Positions 6,736 to 16,077 of a stretch of 44,658 nt of DNA are shown here, piece after piece. The notes below the pieces were generated by a model. It searched no databases and had not been told where the DNA came from. It saw nothing but the letters and a program-made list of their open reading frames with translations. The first letter of the stretch is position 1; the number at the start of each line of letters is the position of its first letter. The translations under genes were made by a program, and so were the position numbers. Source of the stretch: Sulfurovum sp. GTDB taxonomy: Bacteria; Campylobacterota; Campylobacteria; Campylobacterales; Sulfurovaceae. The DNA lies in the NCBI GenBank assembly GCA_027068435.1, contig JAMOTA010000015.1, positions 1-44,658 of the forward strand, in the 5' to 3' direction.

Positions 6736-7744
6736 AACCTAGTTCTGAAAGTTCTATAATCGTACCATCTTTGTAGAGTTTACTCCCTGCTATAAACGCT
6801 GGGCTATCTACCTCTCCTAACTCATAGACTCTGTTTTTACTCAAGTCTGAAGAGAGTACTATAAGTGAACCTTTTTGATCTAAAGCAAATACTTTTCCTT
6901 TAAATACTGTAGCAGTAGCGTAATGTGCATACTCAAATTTCTTTTTAGCAATCTCATTAAGGCTACTATCAAGCTTGATGACTTCACCCTCTTTGGTAAA
7001 GAGATAAATCTTCCCTTTAGATGTCACCACTTCTGAAATGTTAGCACGGTATTCATACTCACCATTTTCACCAAGAGTGATAAGTTTTCGTGGTGTAGCT
7101 GCTACCATAGTATTACCCATACGAGAGAGATAAACAACATTATTAAAAATCTTTTCACTACTAATATAAACTACTTTTGCATTTTCAGTGTCACCTGCTG
7201 AGTCTAAAATAATAATTTTACCATCTAGCATAGGCATCACAGCTAAACTGTCAATAAACATAGGACTCGCAGCTCTTGTATCAATAGCAAATGTTCTCTC
7301 CGAGCGGTTCTCTATAATCTTTTTGTTCTTTTTAATGTGATAGATACCAAAGGTATTGTTATTTAAGATATACGCTATCATACCTCTATAAATAGTAGCA
7401 GATACGATAGGCACATGAAGAGAGATAGAACGCAGTGTCTCACCAGTCTTTTTGTTAATAATCTTCAACACACCCTCAATGTTACCAGCCAATACATACG
7501 TAGAACTTTGACTTAAAAATCTATATCCTTCTCCAAGAGTAATATGACTTACCCCTTTAGTTGAGATGTATCTACTGTTGTTAAGTGTTGCACCATTTCT
7601 ACTAATATTTACAATACTTCCACTGTATGTAGAAGTTGTAGTTGTAGGTGCATAAGTCTCCTCAGGTTCAAAATATTTTTTACTACTACATCCTGAAAGA
7701 ACCAATCCAGCAGTTACAAATGTGATGAGTAATAACTTTTTCAT
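6728..7744 (-). CDS. BamB-like lipoprotein with beta-propeller repeats
   Basis: 338 residues. A lipoprotein signal is clear (MKKLLLITFVTAGLVLSGC, Cys19 as lipidation site), followed by a Thr-rich linker. The rest is a series of blade-like repeats of the PQQ/WD type (VLKIINKKTGETLRSIS, KIIILDSAGD, KIYLFTKEGEVIKLDSS, KVFALDQKGSLIVLSSD). BamB of the outer-membrane protein assembly machine has this design. The upstream neighbour looks like YfgM, which is encoded next to bamB in gamma-proteobacteria; that supports the call. The start codon overlaps the stop of the upstream gene by one base. Distance from true BamB is unknown. Confidence 0.7.
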   Translation of the reverse strand: MKKLLLITFVTAGLVLSGCSSKKYFEPEETYAPTTTTSTYSGSIVNISRNGATLNNSRYISTKGVSHITLGEGYRFLSQSSTYVLAGNIEGVLKIINKKTGETLRSISLHVPIVSATIYRGMIAYILNNNTFGIYHIKKNKKIIENRSERTFAIDTRAASPMFIDSLAVMPMLDGKIIILDSAGDTENAKVVYISSEKIFNNVVYLSRMGNTMVAATPRKLITLGENGEYEYRANISEVVTSKGKIYLFTKEGEVIKLDSSLNEIAKKKFEYAHYATATVFKGKVFALDQKGSLIVLSSDLSKNRVYELGEVDSPAFIAGSKLYKDGTIIELSELGYE

Positions 7745-8322
7745 TATTTTGCCTTTATAGTAGAGTGCTTAAGTAGTAATGCCAATGTAGAGAGTGAAGA
7801 ACCCTCACCTATAAGTTCTAGTTTTTCTTTAGCTGTTTGTGTATCACCAGCTTTTATAGCCAAGTATGCAGCTTGAAACAGTGCCATCTCTTTGTAAAGC
7901 TTAGAATCAGTACTCTTACCTTCTAGTGTTGCACTAATGTACTTACTAGAGTCTGCGATAACTTCATTTTTACTATGCATTAATGTAGCTAAAGCTTTGC
8001 TATCTTGCTTTTTAACTGCCTGTGCATAAGAGAAAAATTCAAATAAAGCAGGGTTTTTCTCTTTAAGTTCAGAAAGAGCATCTTTATCTTCAGCATTCTC
8101 TTGTAGTGTTAAAAATGCACTGTTTGCTTCATCTAATTTCTTTTCATGCATTGCTTCCATTGCAACTTTTCCAACAAAAAAGAGTAATAATGCAATTGCT
8201 AAAGTCCAGATAAGTAATTTATATTTTTTATAAATCTCTTCTATCTTAAAAGCACTCTCAAGTATCTTCTCATCACCACTTAACTCTTTTTTCACGTAAT
8301 TTACATCATCTTTAATGCTCAC
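7744..8322 (-). CDS. YfgM/TPR_21-like membrane-anchored protein
   Basis: 192 residues. A short cytoplasmic N-terminus (SIKDDVNYVKKELSGDEKIL) is followed by one transmembrane segment (KLLIWTLAIALLLFFVGKVA, about residues 34-53) and a helical periplasmic domain with TPR-like character (LFEFFSYAQAVKKQDSKAL, FQAAYLAIKAGDTQTAKEKL). This topology is that of YfgM/PF09976, a Sec-translocon and BamB-associated periplasmic factor. The start is a GTG at 8322 with AGGAG 6 bases before it. The gene is tightly coupled to the downstream BamB-like gene. The function is inferred from topology and neighbourhood. Confidence 0.65.
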   Translation of the reverse strand: MSIKDDVNYVKKELSGDEKILESAFKIEEIYKKYKLLIWTLAIALLLFFVGKVAMEAMHEKKLDEANSAFLTLQENAEDKDALSELKEKNPALFEFFSYAQAVKKQDSKALATLMHSKNEVIADSSKYISATLEGKSTDSKLYKEMALFQAAYLAIKAGDTQTAKEKLELIGEGSSLSTLALLLKHSTIKAK

Positions 8323-8354
8323 TTACTTCTCCTAAAACAAATTTAATTAACTAT

Positions 8355-8360
8355 ATTATA
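8355..8360 (-). promoter_or_regulatory. -10 box for the yfgM-like/bamB-like/xerH genes
   Basis: TATAAT on the minus strand in the 59-base gap after mutS2, 32 bases before the GTG start at 8322. No convincing -35 is seen. Confidence 0.45.
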
Positions 8361-8381
8361 CCTTTTGGAGTTAAAACTTAG

Positions 8382-10604
8382 CTACAACTCTACAACGGTT
8401 ATGCCTAAGTTTCCAGGCATTCGGTAAAACTTCTCTATTTTAGGATGTGATTTTAAGTACTCAGCTACAAGTTTTGAAAGTACACCTCCTCCTGTTCCAT
8501 GAATAATCTGCACTTCATTCAAACCATTTACCAGTGCATCTGAGAGAAATTTATCTACAGTATCTATGGCTTCATCGGCGTACATACCTAAAAGTTTTAC
8601 AGAGATAGATGCACCAGATTTCTCTATGTGAACCTTTACCTCTTTAGGTTTAGGCTTTACTTTTACTTGTGGGGTATCACCTCTTCTTTTAAGCTGAGAC
8701 AGTGGTACTCTCATCTTGAGTCCATCGACAATAATAGTCGCATCTTTACCGCGAAGAGAGAGCAGTTCACCTTTATGAGAACGATACTTTACTTTATCTC
8801 CAGCTTTAAGTGCCTCTTCTTTAGCTAGTTTTATCTCTTTTTGTTGAAACTCTTTTCTTTGGTGAGCTACGTTGAGTAAGCGTCTGCCCTCTGTGGACTC
8901 TTTAGCTTTGAGTGCTTCTCTTGCTTTCTTTGTCGCTGCGTTATAACGATTTTCAAGTGTTGCTATGGCTTTTCTATGATGCTCTTGGAGTCTAAACTCT
9001 TCATCTTCAAGCTTTACTTTAAGCTTCTCTACAGACTTCAACTCTTCATCTATTTTCCCGATTTTTAGTCGCATTTCACGTTCTAGTGTGGTAGATTTTT
9101 CTATGAGTTCATTGAGGTTATCTTTATCTTCTCCGTAAACAACCTTTGCTTTGTTAACTATGGAAATAGGAACACCATACCGTTGGGCTGTCTCAAAAGC
9201 GTAACTTTTTCCTATACTTCCTTGTAAAAACGTATAGGTAGGCAGACGGCGTTCTTCATCGTAAAGTGCAGCTATAAGTTCTACTTGCTCATCGGAAGCC
9301 ATGAGTGAAGCTAGACGTTTGTGGTGGGTTGTTACGATAAAAGTAATACCTTTTTTACGTAACTCATCTAACATCACACGAAAAAGACTCGCAGCTTCAT
9401 CGGAGTCTGTTCCAAGCTCTATCTCATCTACCCCAACGATAGCATCTTCTTTAGCAAAAAGTTTAGCAAACTCTTGCATACGCCCTGCAAAAGTTGAGAT
9501 GTCATTTTTTACAGACTGAGGGTCGTCTATAACTGCTTCTATGCTCTTGTAGTGTCCCACCTCTGTCTTAGAGGCATCACACTTAAAAGGAAGCAGATAC
9601 TTAGACATATAGACTGCACTAAGCATCGACTTAAGTAACATCGTCTTACCCCCAGCATTTACCCCAGTAACTAACATTATCTGCTTATTCATATCCATCG
9701 TAATAGGTACAGGATTTTCTATGGCAGGGTGTGCAAACTCTTGTAACTTAATGCGTTTTGTTTTGCTTGGAAGTATAAACTCAAACTCTTTAGCCCTTGC
9801 AAAATTTACCCGTGCTTGGTAGTGGTCAAACCTGTCGTACTCTTTGTTGATAAAAGCTAAAAAGCGTTCCCATTTAAAGAAGACTGCTGAAATCTCTTTA
9901 CAGTACCTATAGATAATCTCCTCTTTACTACTCAGTAATGAGGACTCTTTCTCTTTAAGATGTGAAATACTTTGAGGTATGATGTAAAAGAATCCCCCTG
10001 CACTTCTAGCAACGACGGTAGCCTTGATAGCGTTATTAAATCCACCACGAACAAGGAGTGTCTCTTCTCCACCATTGTAGTGTACTTGTGTATCTACAAG
10101 GTAATCTCTAAGCTTACTAGAGTGTGCTAGTTTATAAAGTGTCTCTTTAATATCTACTCTGTTTTGCTTAATGGCACGTTCTAGCTTAAAAAGCTCAGGG
10201 TCACGTTCAGAGTTGATGCTCCCCTCTTCTGTAAAATAAGCGATAATCTCTACTATCTCTTCAGGTATCTCAATGCCTTTTATCCATGAGAGAAGTGGTT
10301 CACTAAACCCTATGGCACTTAAAGTGTTAAAATACGAGAACATGGTAACAAAAGCGTATATCTCATCTAACGTAAGTATGGCTTGTTTTTTGATACGTGC
10401 TAACTCTCTGTCTAAGTTTGGAACTTCATGAGGGGTAGGAAACTGTACTTTAGAAAGTGCTGAGATATAACGGAAATGTTGATTGATATCTCCTTGCATC
10501 ACTACAGACTTCTCTCTAGCTAAAAACTGTTTAAACTGATGTATATAGCCATCAAGATCTAATTTTTGTATAATTGATTTTTCATTTAGTTGTTGTGTTG
10601 ACAC
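8382..10604 (-). CDS. mutS2: Endonuclease MutS2
   Basis: 740 residues, normal for MutS2. The N-terminal MutS-like core leads to the ABC-type ATPase with Walker A GVNAGGKT (residues 314-321), GVDEIELGTDSDEA (Walker B/signature region) and FIVTTHHKRL (switch). A long Lys/Glu-rich coiled coil and KOW-like segment follow. The C-terminus is a Smr nuclease domain (IHGTGGGVLSKLVAEYLKSH). MutS2 suppresses recombination and, in other bacteria, also rescues collided ribosomes through Smr. The start is a GTG at 10604 with GAGGA 8 bases upstream. It has its own -10 box and lies 83 bases after murC. Confidence 0.95.
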   Translation of the reverse strand: MSTQQLNEKSIIQKLDLDGYIHQFKQFLAREKSVVMQGDINQHFRYISALSKVQFPTPHEVPNLDRELARIKKQAILTLDEIYAFVTMFSYFNTLSAIGFSEPLLSWIKGIEIPEEIVEIIAYFTEEGSINSERDPELFKLERAIKQNRVDIKETLYKLAHSSKLRDYLVDTQVHYNGGEETLLVRGGFNNAIKATVVARSAGGFFYIIPQSISHLKEKESSLLSSKEEIIYRYCKEISAVFFKWERFLAFINKEYDRFDHYQARVNFARAKEFEFILPSKTKRIKLQEFAHPAIENPVPITMDMNKQIMLVTGVNAGGKTMLLKSMLSAVYMSKYLLPFKCDASKTEVGHYKSIEAVIDDPQSVKNDISTFAGRMQEFAKLFAKEDAIVGVDEIELGTDSDEAASLFRVMLDELRKKGITFIVTTHHKRLASLMASDEQVELIAALYDEERRLPTYTFLQGSIGKSYAFETAQRYGVPISIVNKAKVVYGEDKDNLNELIEKSTTLEREMRLKIGKIDEELKSVEKLKVKLEDEEFRLQEHHRKAIATLENRYNAATKKAREALKAKESTEGRRLLNVAHQRKEFQQKEIKLAKEEALKAGDKVKYRSHKGELLSLRGKDATIIVDGLKMRVPLSQLKRRGDTPQVKVKPKPKEVKVHIEKSGASISVKLLGMYADEAIDTVDKFLSDALVNGLNEVQIIHGTGGGVLSKLVAEYLKSHPKIEKFYRMPGNLGITVVEL

Positions 10605-10634
10605 CTGCTGTTTCCTCTAGCGATAATTATTGAA

Positions 10635-10640
10635 ATTATA
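10635..10640 (-). promoter_or_regulatory. -10 box for mutS2
   Basis: TATAAT on the minus strand, about 30 bases upstream of the mutS2 GTG, within the 83-base murC-mutS2 gap. Confidence 0.45.
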
Positions 10641-10687
10641 CTGTAAACTACTTGTAGAGATATTCACTAAAATTTAAGATAGTATAG

Positions 10688-12010
10688 CTAAGCCTCTCCA
10701 CGTATCTGGTAAGTAATATCTCCTGCACCAAAAGCACTTACTAATCCTTCTGCATACTCTTGAATGATATGCCCATCTTTAAATACTTTTACTACTCCAT
10801 CTTCTTTTGTTACAGAGTCAGCCATAAGTAGTTTATAACGGCTAAATGCTCCTTTTAAGTCTATATCTACTTTTAATTCCCCTGCTGACCAAATGGGTAA
10901 AATAACCAATTCATCTACACCTTCAAAACACTCTACAAATGCATGTAAGTTGTCCATAGTACGGCTATATTTATGTGGTTGCCAAATGACATTGAGTTGT
11001 TTAAACCCACGTAACTCTTTATAGGTTTGTAAAGACTCCATCGTTACTTTTATCTCTGTTGGATGGTGTCCATAGTCATCTATAACTACACAGTTTTCTT
11101 GGTTTTGCACAATATCAAAACGCTTTTTAATACCTTTATAGTTTAGTAAATTTTTACGTATATCTTCTAGCTCTTCACCTAACTCTAATGCTGCTAAAAT
11201 AGCCAATGCTGCATCTAAGGCGATGTGATGACCAAAACCAAAGACTTCAAACGCACCCAAATCCAAAAGTTCAAACTTTGTATGGGGTTCGCCATCGACT
11301 AAAACAAATTTTACATTTTTTATCTCTTTAGAGGGGTAGAGCTTGATACTCTCCATCTCTAAACTACTCAGAAACGTATCTTCTGCATTTATCACACGTA
11401 TTTGAGCTAAACCTAAAAAGTTTCTATAGGCGTTGTAAAAACGCTCTTCATCATACTCATAGTACTCCATATGTTCAGGTTCAACATTAGTAACGATGGC
11501 TAAGTGTGGGTTAGAGTTTAAAAAACTCTCATCACTCTCATCTGCTTCAAAAACGACTTTTTTATTTGGGTAATTACGAACATTTGAACCAAACTCTTTA
11601 CTAATAGCCCCTATGAGTGCATTAGAATGAGGTATAACAGAAGAGAGCATCGCAGAAGTGGTACTTTTACCATGAGCTCCACCTACAGCATAGACCTCTT
11701 TATCCCCTAAGATGTCTATAAGTGACTCTTTACGAGAGAGGAGTTCTATCCCTAACTCTTTTGCTTTTTTGTACTCAGGATTGTTAGGACGTACAGCTGC
11801 AGAAAAGATCACTTTATCTACCCTTTCTACTGCATCTTCATGATGAGGAATAGTCACCTTAGCATCAAAATTAGTCGCTAAATCATTGGTAATTTCCGAC
11901 TGTTTTATGTCTGAACCAGAAATCTTGTGTCCATCATTTGCCAAAAACTTAGCCAATGCAGAGAGTCCTATCCCACCTATACCTATAAAATGTATTTTTT
12001 TGTTTATCAT
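10688..12010 (-). CDS. murC: UDP-N-acetylmuramate--L-alanine ligase
   Basis: 440 residues. MurC adds the first amino acid of the peptidoglycan stem peptide in the cytoplasm, using ATP. The Rossmann-like N-terminus IHFIGIGGIGLSALAKFL binds UDP-MurNAc. The P-loop GGAHGKST is at residues 110-117. EADESDESFL, NVEPEHMEYY and VIDDYGHHPTEI are the usual Mur-ligase middle and C-terminal motifs. Position 12010 is an ATG preceded by AGAAGAGAAATC; a TACAAT -10 box is visible at 12044-12039. The gene stands between mutS2 and an exported-protein gene, not in a division and cell-wall cluster. Confidence 0.95.
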   Translation of the reverse strand: MINKKIHFIGIGGIGLSALAKFLANDGHKISGSDIKQSEITNDLATNFDAKVTIPHHEDAVERVDKVIFSAAVRPNNPEYKKAKELGIELLSRKESLIDILGDKEVYAVGGAHGKSTTSAMLSSVIPHSNALIGAISKEFGSNVRNYPNKKVVFEADESDESFLNSNPHLAIVTNVEPEHMEYYEYDEERFYNAYRNFLGLAQIRVINAEDTFLSSLEMESIKLYPSKEIKNVKFVLVDGEPHTKFELLDLGAFEVFGFGHHIALDAALAILAALELGEELEDIRKNLLNYKGIKKRFDIVQNQENCVVIDDYGHHPTEIKVTMESLQTYKELRGFKQLNVIWQPHKYSRTMDNLHAFVECFEGVDELVILPIWSAGELKVDIDLKGAFSRYKLLMADSVTKEDGVVKVFKDGHIIQEYAEGLVSAFGAGDITYQIRGEA

Positions 12011-12070
12011 GATTTCTCTTCTATTTTTTTGTTTTGAAATTGTACCATTAAAATATCAAAGATACTATGT

Positions 12071-13177
12071 TTACTCTCTTGGCATACACTGTCGCATAGC
12101 TTTCATATTTTCTGCTTTATTGACACAAGGAATCATGACATTTAAATACTGTTCAAGAAAACCAAGAATCTCTTTTTTTGTTGAAGGACTCCACTCATCA
12201 AAAGGCTCCTCTTCCTCACCACCCATAGCATTGGCTTTAGAGTTACAGATGTTTGCCTCTTTGAGTGTATTTGCTTTACTTAAACACTCATATCCAAAAC
12301 GCATCATTTTTTCATCTGCTAACATCTCTTGCTTCATACGTGGCAACATCGCTTCCATCATAGAGTTTTTCATCGCATCTTCTTGTTGCGGCGTAGGCTC
12401 TTCGCCATTTTTAAGCCCACTATTTTTAACGACAGTTGCTAACATACTTCCTAACTCTGCCATCTGTTGACTCGTTGCTTCAGCTTCTACTTGTGCTTTT
12501 TTATCCATAGCGGTAAGTTTACTTCTATCTAACTTTTCACCATACTCATTGTAGATAGGGAAATCAGGAAGTACAAAATCATCTTTAGAGAGTGTCATAT
12601 CAAACCCCACTTTTGTAGCAACTTCTGTGTTTTTAATACCCATCATATCTGTCTCTACTTTAAGTACAATACCCTTATAGATACACTGCTTTGTACCCAT
12701 AAGTTCCCACACATTACAGGTATATCCTAACACACTATCTGTGCCAGTTTTTTTACCACCCATCTTTTTCATCATCTCTTCACCCATCTGCTTCATGTTT
12801 TGTCCACCAAATAAAGCACCCATTGAGCTACTCATATTTGCCATACGCATGATACGTTTAGCTTTGAAATCCACTTGATAAACCATACCCTCTTTCATGT
12901 ATGTCATGGTATGCGTCTTTGTAACTTTTTTCTCTCCCATGATAGTCTGTTTCTCTATCTTGTTCTCTTCAGTTAAGTTTTTTGCTCCGTATGCGTCAAA
13001 GATAACTCTTTTTTTACCAATACTTTGTAACTTTTGCCCCATAATCTCACCAGAGCCTTTGATTTTATACTCTATCTTTCCACTCTTTACATCGTACATT
13101 TTTATCTGATTTCCATTTGCTACTAATGCACTACTAGCTAGAACTACTGCTAAACTTAATTTTAATATTTGTATCAT
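12071..13177 (-). CDS. Exported DUF4412-like protein
   Basis: 368 residues from the ATG at 13177, which has GGAAGAGAAG directly before it and gives a clean signal peptide (MIQILKLSLAVVLASSALVANG); a longer frame from 13207 lacks a signal. The product is rich in Met, Lys and Gly (QMGEEMMKKMGGKKTGTD, MMEAMLPRMKQEML). A conserved-looking TDSVLGYTCNVWEL...QCIYKG segment suggests a disulfide, as in DUF4412 proteins, which are periplasmic beta-rich proteins of unknown role. The C-terminal part carries four more Cys residues. It lies 10 bases after the VWA gene and is probably co-transcribed with it. Confidence 0.6.
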   Translation of the reverse strand: MIQILKLSLAVVLASSALVANGNQIKMYDVKSGKIEYKIKGSGEIMGQKLQSIGKKRVIFDAYGAKNLTEENKIEKQTIMGEKKVTKTHTMTYMKEGMVYQVDFKAKRIMRMANMSSSMGALFGGQNMKQMGEEMMKKMGGKKTGTDSVLGYTCNVWELMGTKQCIYKGIVLKVETDMMGIKNTEVATKVGFDMTLSKDDFVLPDFPIYNEYGEKLDRSKLTAMDKKAQVEAEATSQQMAELGSMLATVVKNSGLKNGEEPTPQQEDAMKNSMMEAMLPRMKQEMLADEKMMRFGYECLSKANTLKEANICNSKANAMGGEEEEPFDEWSPSTKKEILGFLEQYLNVMIPCVNKAENMKAMRQCMPRE

Positions 13178-13187
13178 CTTCTCTTCC

Positions 13188-15134
13188 TTATTTTGTAAAC
13201 ATGTCAAGTTCTTTACTCATCTCATCGAACTCTTTATCGGCTTTATCATTCTCTACACTCTGCTTTTTCTTCTCTTTAGGGGTTTTCTCTTGTATCATAC
13301 CACTAAATGCACCCAATATAGCACCAAGTTCTTTAAGTTTATCAGCATCCTTTTGGGTAATACCTTTTATCTCTATCTTCTTGTTTCCTATGGTTATTGG
13401 TTTAGTTGTAACGACCTCTTCATCAGCAGTATCTGCTTTTATCAGTTCCTCTTTGCTTGGTTCTGTTTTAATGTCTGTCATATCAACAGTAAGTTTAGAA
13501 ACATCCCCACCTACTGTAAACTTCACCTCTTTAAGTAGCTCTCCTACTTTAGCTTCAACACTATAATCTCCACTGTTTAGGGTTATTTTTAACTTCTTTG
13601 AACACGTTGTTTGCTTATCATACACAAGCTGTCCACTACTAGCATAAACCTCATAACTAATTTTATCACTCATAGTGGCACATTTAGCTTCTATAATAAA
13701 TTGCCCAAAGATTACATGAATTTTAGTCACTTCTCCTGCTTTAACTTCAAATGGTGTTAGCTTTTCAAACTGATTGTAAAATGACTTTAAGAGGTACTTT
13801 CCAACAGGTATCTGTGCATGTCCAGCTTTTTTCTTTCTTGAACTAGCCCCTCCTACACGCTCTCCTATCTTGCCATCATCATCTTCATAAATGTAATGAT
13901 TTGTTACCACCCATTTACCACCCTCTTTTTCTGAGCCACTTGTCTCTACCATTCCCGTCTCACCCATAATCACATGAATTTTAGTCACTTCTCCTGCTTT
14001 AACTTCAAATGGTGTTAGCTTTTCAAAGTCATTATAACTTGACTTTAAAATATATTTCCCTACAGGTATCTTTGCATGTCCTACAGTTTTCTTTCTTGAA
14101 CTAGCTCCTCCTACACGCTCTCCTATCTTGCCATCATCATCTTCATAAATGTAATGATTTGTTACCACCCATTTACCACCCTCTTTTTCTGAGCCACTTG
14201 TCTCTACCATTCCCGTCTCACCCATAATCACATGAATTTTAGTCACTTCTCCTGCTTTAACTTCAAATGGTGTTAGCTTTTCAAAGTCATTATAACTTGA
14301 CTTTAAAATATATTTCCCTACAGGTATCTTTGCATGTCCTACAGTTTTCTTTCTTGAACTAGCTCCTCCTACACGCTCTCCTATCTTCCCATTATCATCA
14401 GTGTAGATATAGTTGTTCACTGCTATCCACTTTCCACCCTCTTTTTCTGAACCACTTGTCTCTACTGTATATTCAAGCTCTTTTACTATAGGTTTTACTT
14501 TCACTTTTTCTACTTTTTTAACTATTACTTTCATAGCCTTGTTTAAAGCGGAAGCATTCTTAGCCAAAAAGTACTCTCCACCTGTAGCTGAAGCGATACA
14601 CTCTAGCTGTTGACTTGTTTTTTTGTCAACATTGAAACCTATAACATGTGTCACAAAGTCTATACCTTGTTTAGCTAACTCTTTAGCTGCTCCACAAGGG
14701 TCAGGGTCACAAGTCTCTTTACCATCAGAGATAAGAATAATCGTTGCTTTCTCTTCGGTATATTTAAGCTCATCAGCAACTTTACGTAATGAACGGCTTA
14801 TAGGAGTCTTTCCTTTAGGCTTAATAGACATTACAGTTTTAATCATTCTGTTTTTATCTACTTTTCCTACAGGAATAACCGTTTCAATGTCATTACAATC
14901 TCCCTTAGTACGATGTCCATACACAGTAAGCCCCAACTCAACCTTTGGATTCCACTCTTTTACTACATTTTTCAAGGCATCTCTTGCTATCTCTAACTTA
15001 GTTACACCATTTATCTGTCCCCACATACTACCACTCGCATCAAATATAATAACCGCACGAGGATTATCCTCTGCATATACATTTGTAAATAGTGTGGTAA
15101 GAGCCAACACAAAAGTTAAAAATATTTTCTTCAT
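13188..15134 (-). CDS. Exported von Willebrand factor A protein with three 86-residue repeats
   Basis: 648 residues. A signal peptide (MKKIFLTFVLALTTLFTNVYA) leads to a VWA domain: MIDAS DASGSMWG at about residues 33-39, and later ILISDGKETCDPDPCG. Residues 224-309, 310-395 and 396-481 are three near-identical beta-rich repeats starting VETSGSEKEGGKW and containing PVGKYILKSSYNDFEKLTPF; they resemble PEGA or carboxypeptidase-regulatory-like domains. A fourth, diverged beta domain (FIIEAKCATMSDKISYEVY) and a charged tail end the protein. VWA domains usually bind proteins through a metal ion. The partner and cellular role are unknown. The start is preceded by GGAG and a good promoter. Confidence 0.8.
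   Translation of the reverse strand: MKKIFLTFVLALTTLFTNVYAEDNPRAVIIFDASGSMWGQINGVTKLEIARDALKNVVKEWNPKVELGLTVYGHRTKGDCNDIETVIPVGKVDKNRMIKTVMSIKPKGKTPISRSLRKVADELKYTEEKATIILISDGKETCDPDPCGAAKELAKQGIDFVTHVIGFNVDKKTSQQLECIASATGGEYFLAKNASALNKAMKVIVKKVEKVKVKPIVKELEYTVETSGSEKEGGKWIAVNNYIYTDDNGKIGERVGGASSRKKTVGHAKIPVGKYILKSSYNDFEKLTPFEVKAGEVTKIHVIMGETGMVETSGSEKEGGKWVVTNHYIYEDDDGKIGERVGGASSRKKTVGHAKIPVGKYILKSSYNDFEKLTPFEVKAGEVTKIHVIMGETGMVETSGSEKEGGKWVVTNHYIYEDDDGKIGERVGGASSRKKKAGHAQIPVGKYLLKSFYNQFEKLTPFEVKAGEVTKIHVIFGQFIIEAKCATMSDKISYEVYASSGQLVYDKQTTCSKKLKITLNSGDYSVEAKVGELLKEVKFTVGGDVSKLTVDMTDIKTEPSKEELIKADTADEEVVTTKPITIGNKKIEIKGITQKDADKLKELGAILGAFSGMIQEKTPKEKKKQSVENDKADKEFDEMSKELDMFTK
13692..14465 (-). 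repeat. Three tandem 258-bp units inside the VWA gene
   Basis: The unit length is 258 bp (86 codons), measured from the position of the same CCCTC string at 13921, 14179 and 14437. A stretch of about 265 bp (13862-14129 against 14120-14387) looks identical at this period, which points to recent duplication or gene conversion. The outer ends of the first and third units have diverged. Confidence 0.9.
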
Positions 15135-15146
15135 TTTTTCTCCAAT

Positions 15147-15175
15147 TTTATATATTTATTTTAAATTAAGTCTAA
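15147..15175 (-). promoter_or_regulatory. Sigma-70 type promoter of the VWA/DUF4412 operon
   Basis: On the minus strand TTAGAC (15175-15170) and TATAAA (15152-15147) are separated by exactly 17 bases. The ATG at 15134 is close, with GGAG between. Directly upstream is an 11-bp tandem direct repeat (ATGTGCTAAAA at 15183-15193 and 15194-15204) that could be a regulator site or chance. Confidence 0.5.
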
Positions 15176-15198
15176 CATATTAATGTGCTAAAAATGTG

Positions 15199-16077
15199 CT
15201 AAAAAACCATTTTAGGTAACAGACAAAGTTTTCCATCTCTATTTGGTTTTATTTTCTTATTGAAATTAGGACTATAAATAGTTCCAGACGATACTTTTGC
15301 CATCTTTGATTTTAAAAATGGATACAAATCCATGTCACAACCATAAGATTTATTTTTGAATTTATACTTCTTAAATGTGGTTTTTCCTACCTCATCATAG
15401 TATCTCCAAAGTGAACCATCTTTTCTTAGTCCGTAAATAGCACAACATCCCAAAACAATTTTCTTCCAATCATTAAAGTGACCTATTTTCTGTAGTTTCA
15501 ATGGCGTTTTATATGCCCCATAAAAGAAAGAAGATTCTGAAAAACGCCAAAGTGTTCCATCTTTTTTTAACCCAACATCATAGCTACAACAGCCATTGCC
15601 CTCATACTTTAGATTAAAATCTGACCAGTTACGGCTAGAACTCAACTTTTTTGCTTTAACCCCTAAACCTTCACCCCATCCCCAAAGTGTTCCATCTCTC
15701 TTTATAGCATAAAGACGATACCCACCATTTACAACCTTAGCACCCTTAAAGCCACTTCCTATTTTTTTAGGTTTTAAGGTGTAAATCTTTTTCTCTTTAT
15801 ATATCTCTTTACCAGTTAAAGGATCAAAAGGGTTAATCTGCCCCCAACCACACTCGCCAACTATTCCAAACTGCCAAAGAGTACCATCTTTTTTAAGTGC
15901 CGTATAACCTGAACAAGTGTTCCACACTTTAACCCAGTCTCTACTGTGCGTTAACTCTTGCTTAGCATCTCCCTTACATGTGGTTCTGTTTAAGATAGTG
16001 TTTAGTATTGTATTTTGTGCATAAAGCATCTGTGTTACTGCCCATAAAATAACGCCTATTTTATAATATTTACTCAT
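15199..16077 (-). CDS. Exported RCC1-repeat-like protein
   Basis: 292 residues from the ATG at 16077, which overlaps the stop of the upstream gene. A signal peptide ends near MLYAQ. The rest contains at least four blades with the RCC1-type motif: YTALKKDGTLWQFG, LYAIKRDGTLWGWGEG, DVGLKKDGTLWRFS and IYGLRKDGSLWRYY. Each blade begins with a phrase of the type SRDWVKVW or FNDWKKIVLG. The several Cys residues, including two CC pairs, could form disulfides. RCC1-like propellers in bacteria are mostly secreted or surface proteins of unknown ligand. It is co-transcribed with the upstream secreted hypothetical. Confidence 0.7.
   Translation of the reverse strand: MSKYYKIGVILWAVTQMLYAQNTILNTILNRTTCKGDAKQELTHSRDWVKVWNTCSGYTALKKDGTLWQFGIVGECGWGQINPFDPLTGKEIYKEKKIYTLKPKKIGSGFKGAKVVNGGYRLYAIKRDGTLWGWGEGLGVKAKKLSSSRNWSDFNLKYEGNGCCSYDVGLKKDGTLWRFSESSFFYGAYKTPLKLQKIGHFNDWKKIVLGCCAIYGLRKDGSLWRYYDEVGKTTFKKYKFKNKSYGCDMDLYPFLKSKMAKVSSGTIYSPNFNKKIKPNRDGKLCLLPKMVF

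Noticed and set aside
11886-12470. Open frame of 194 codons on the plus strand across the murC start and the DUF4412-like gene
   Set aside because: It is antisense to two well-supported genes, has no ribosome site and no recognisable domain.
13692-14465. Regular repeats as a possible CRISPR array
   Set aside because: The unit is 258 bp, continuous, in frame and protein-coding; there are no spacers.
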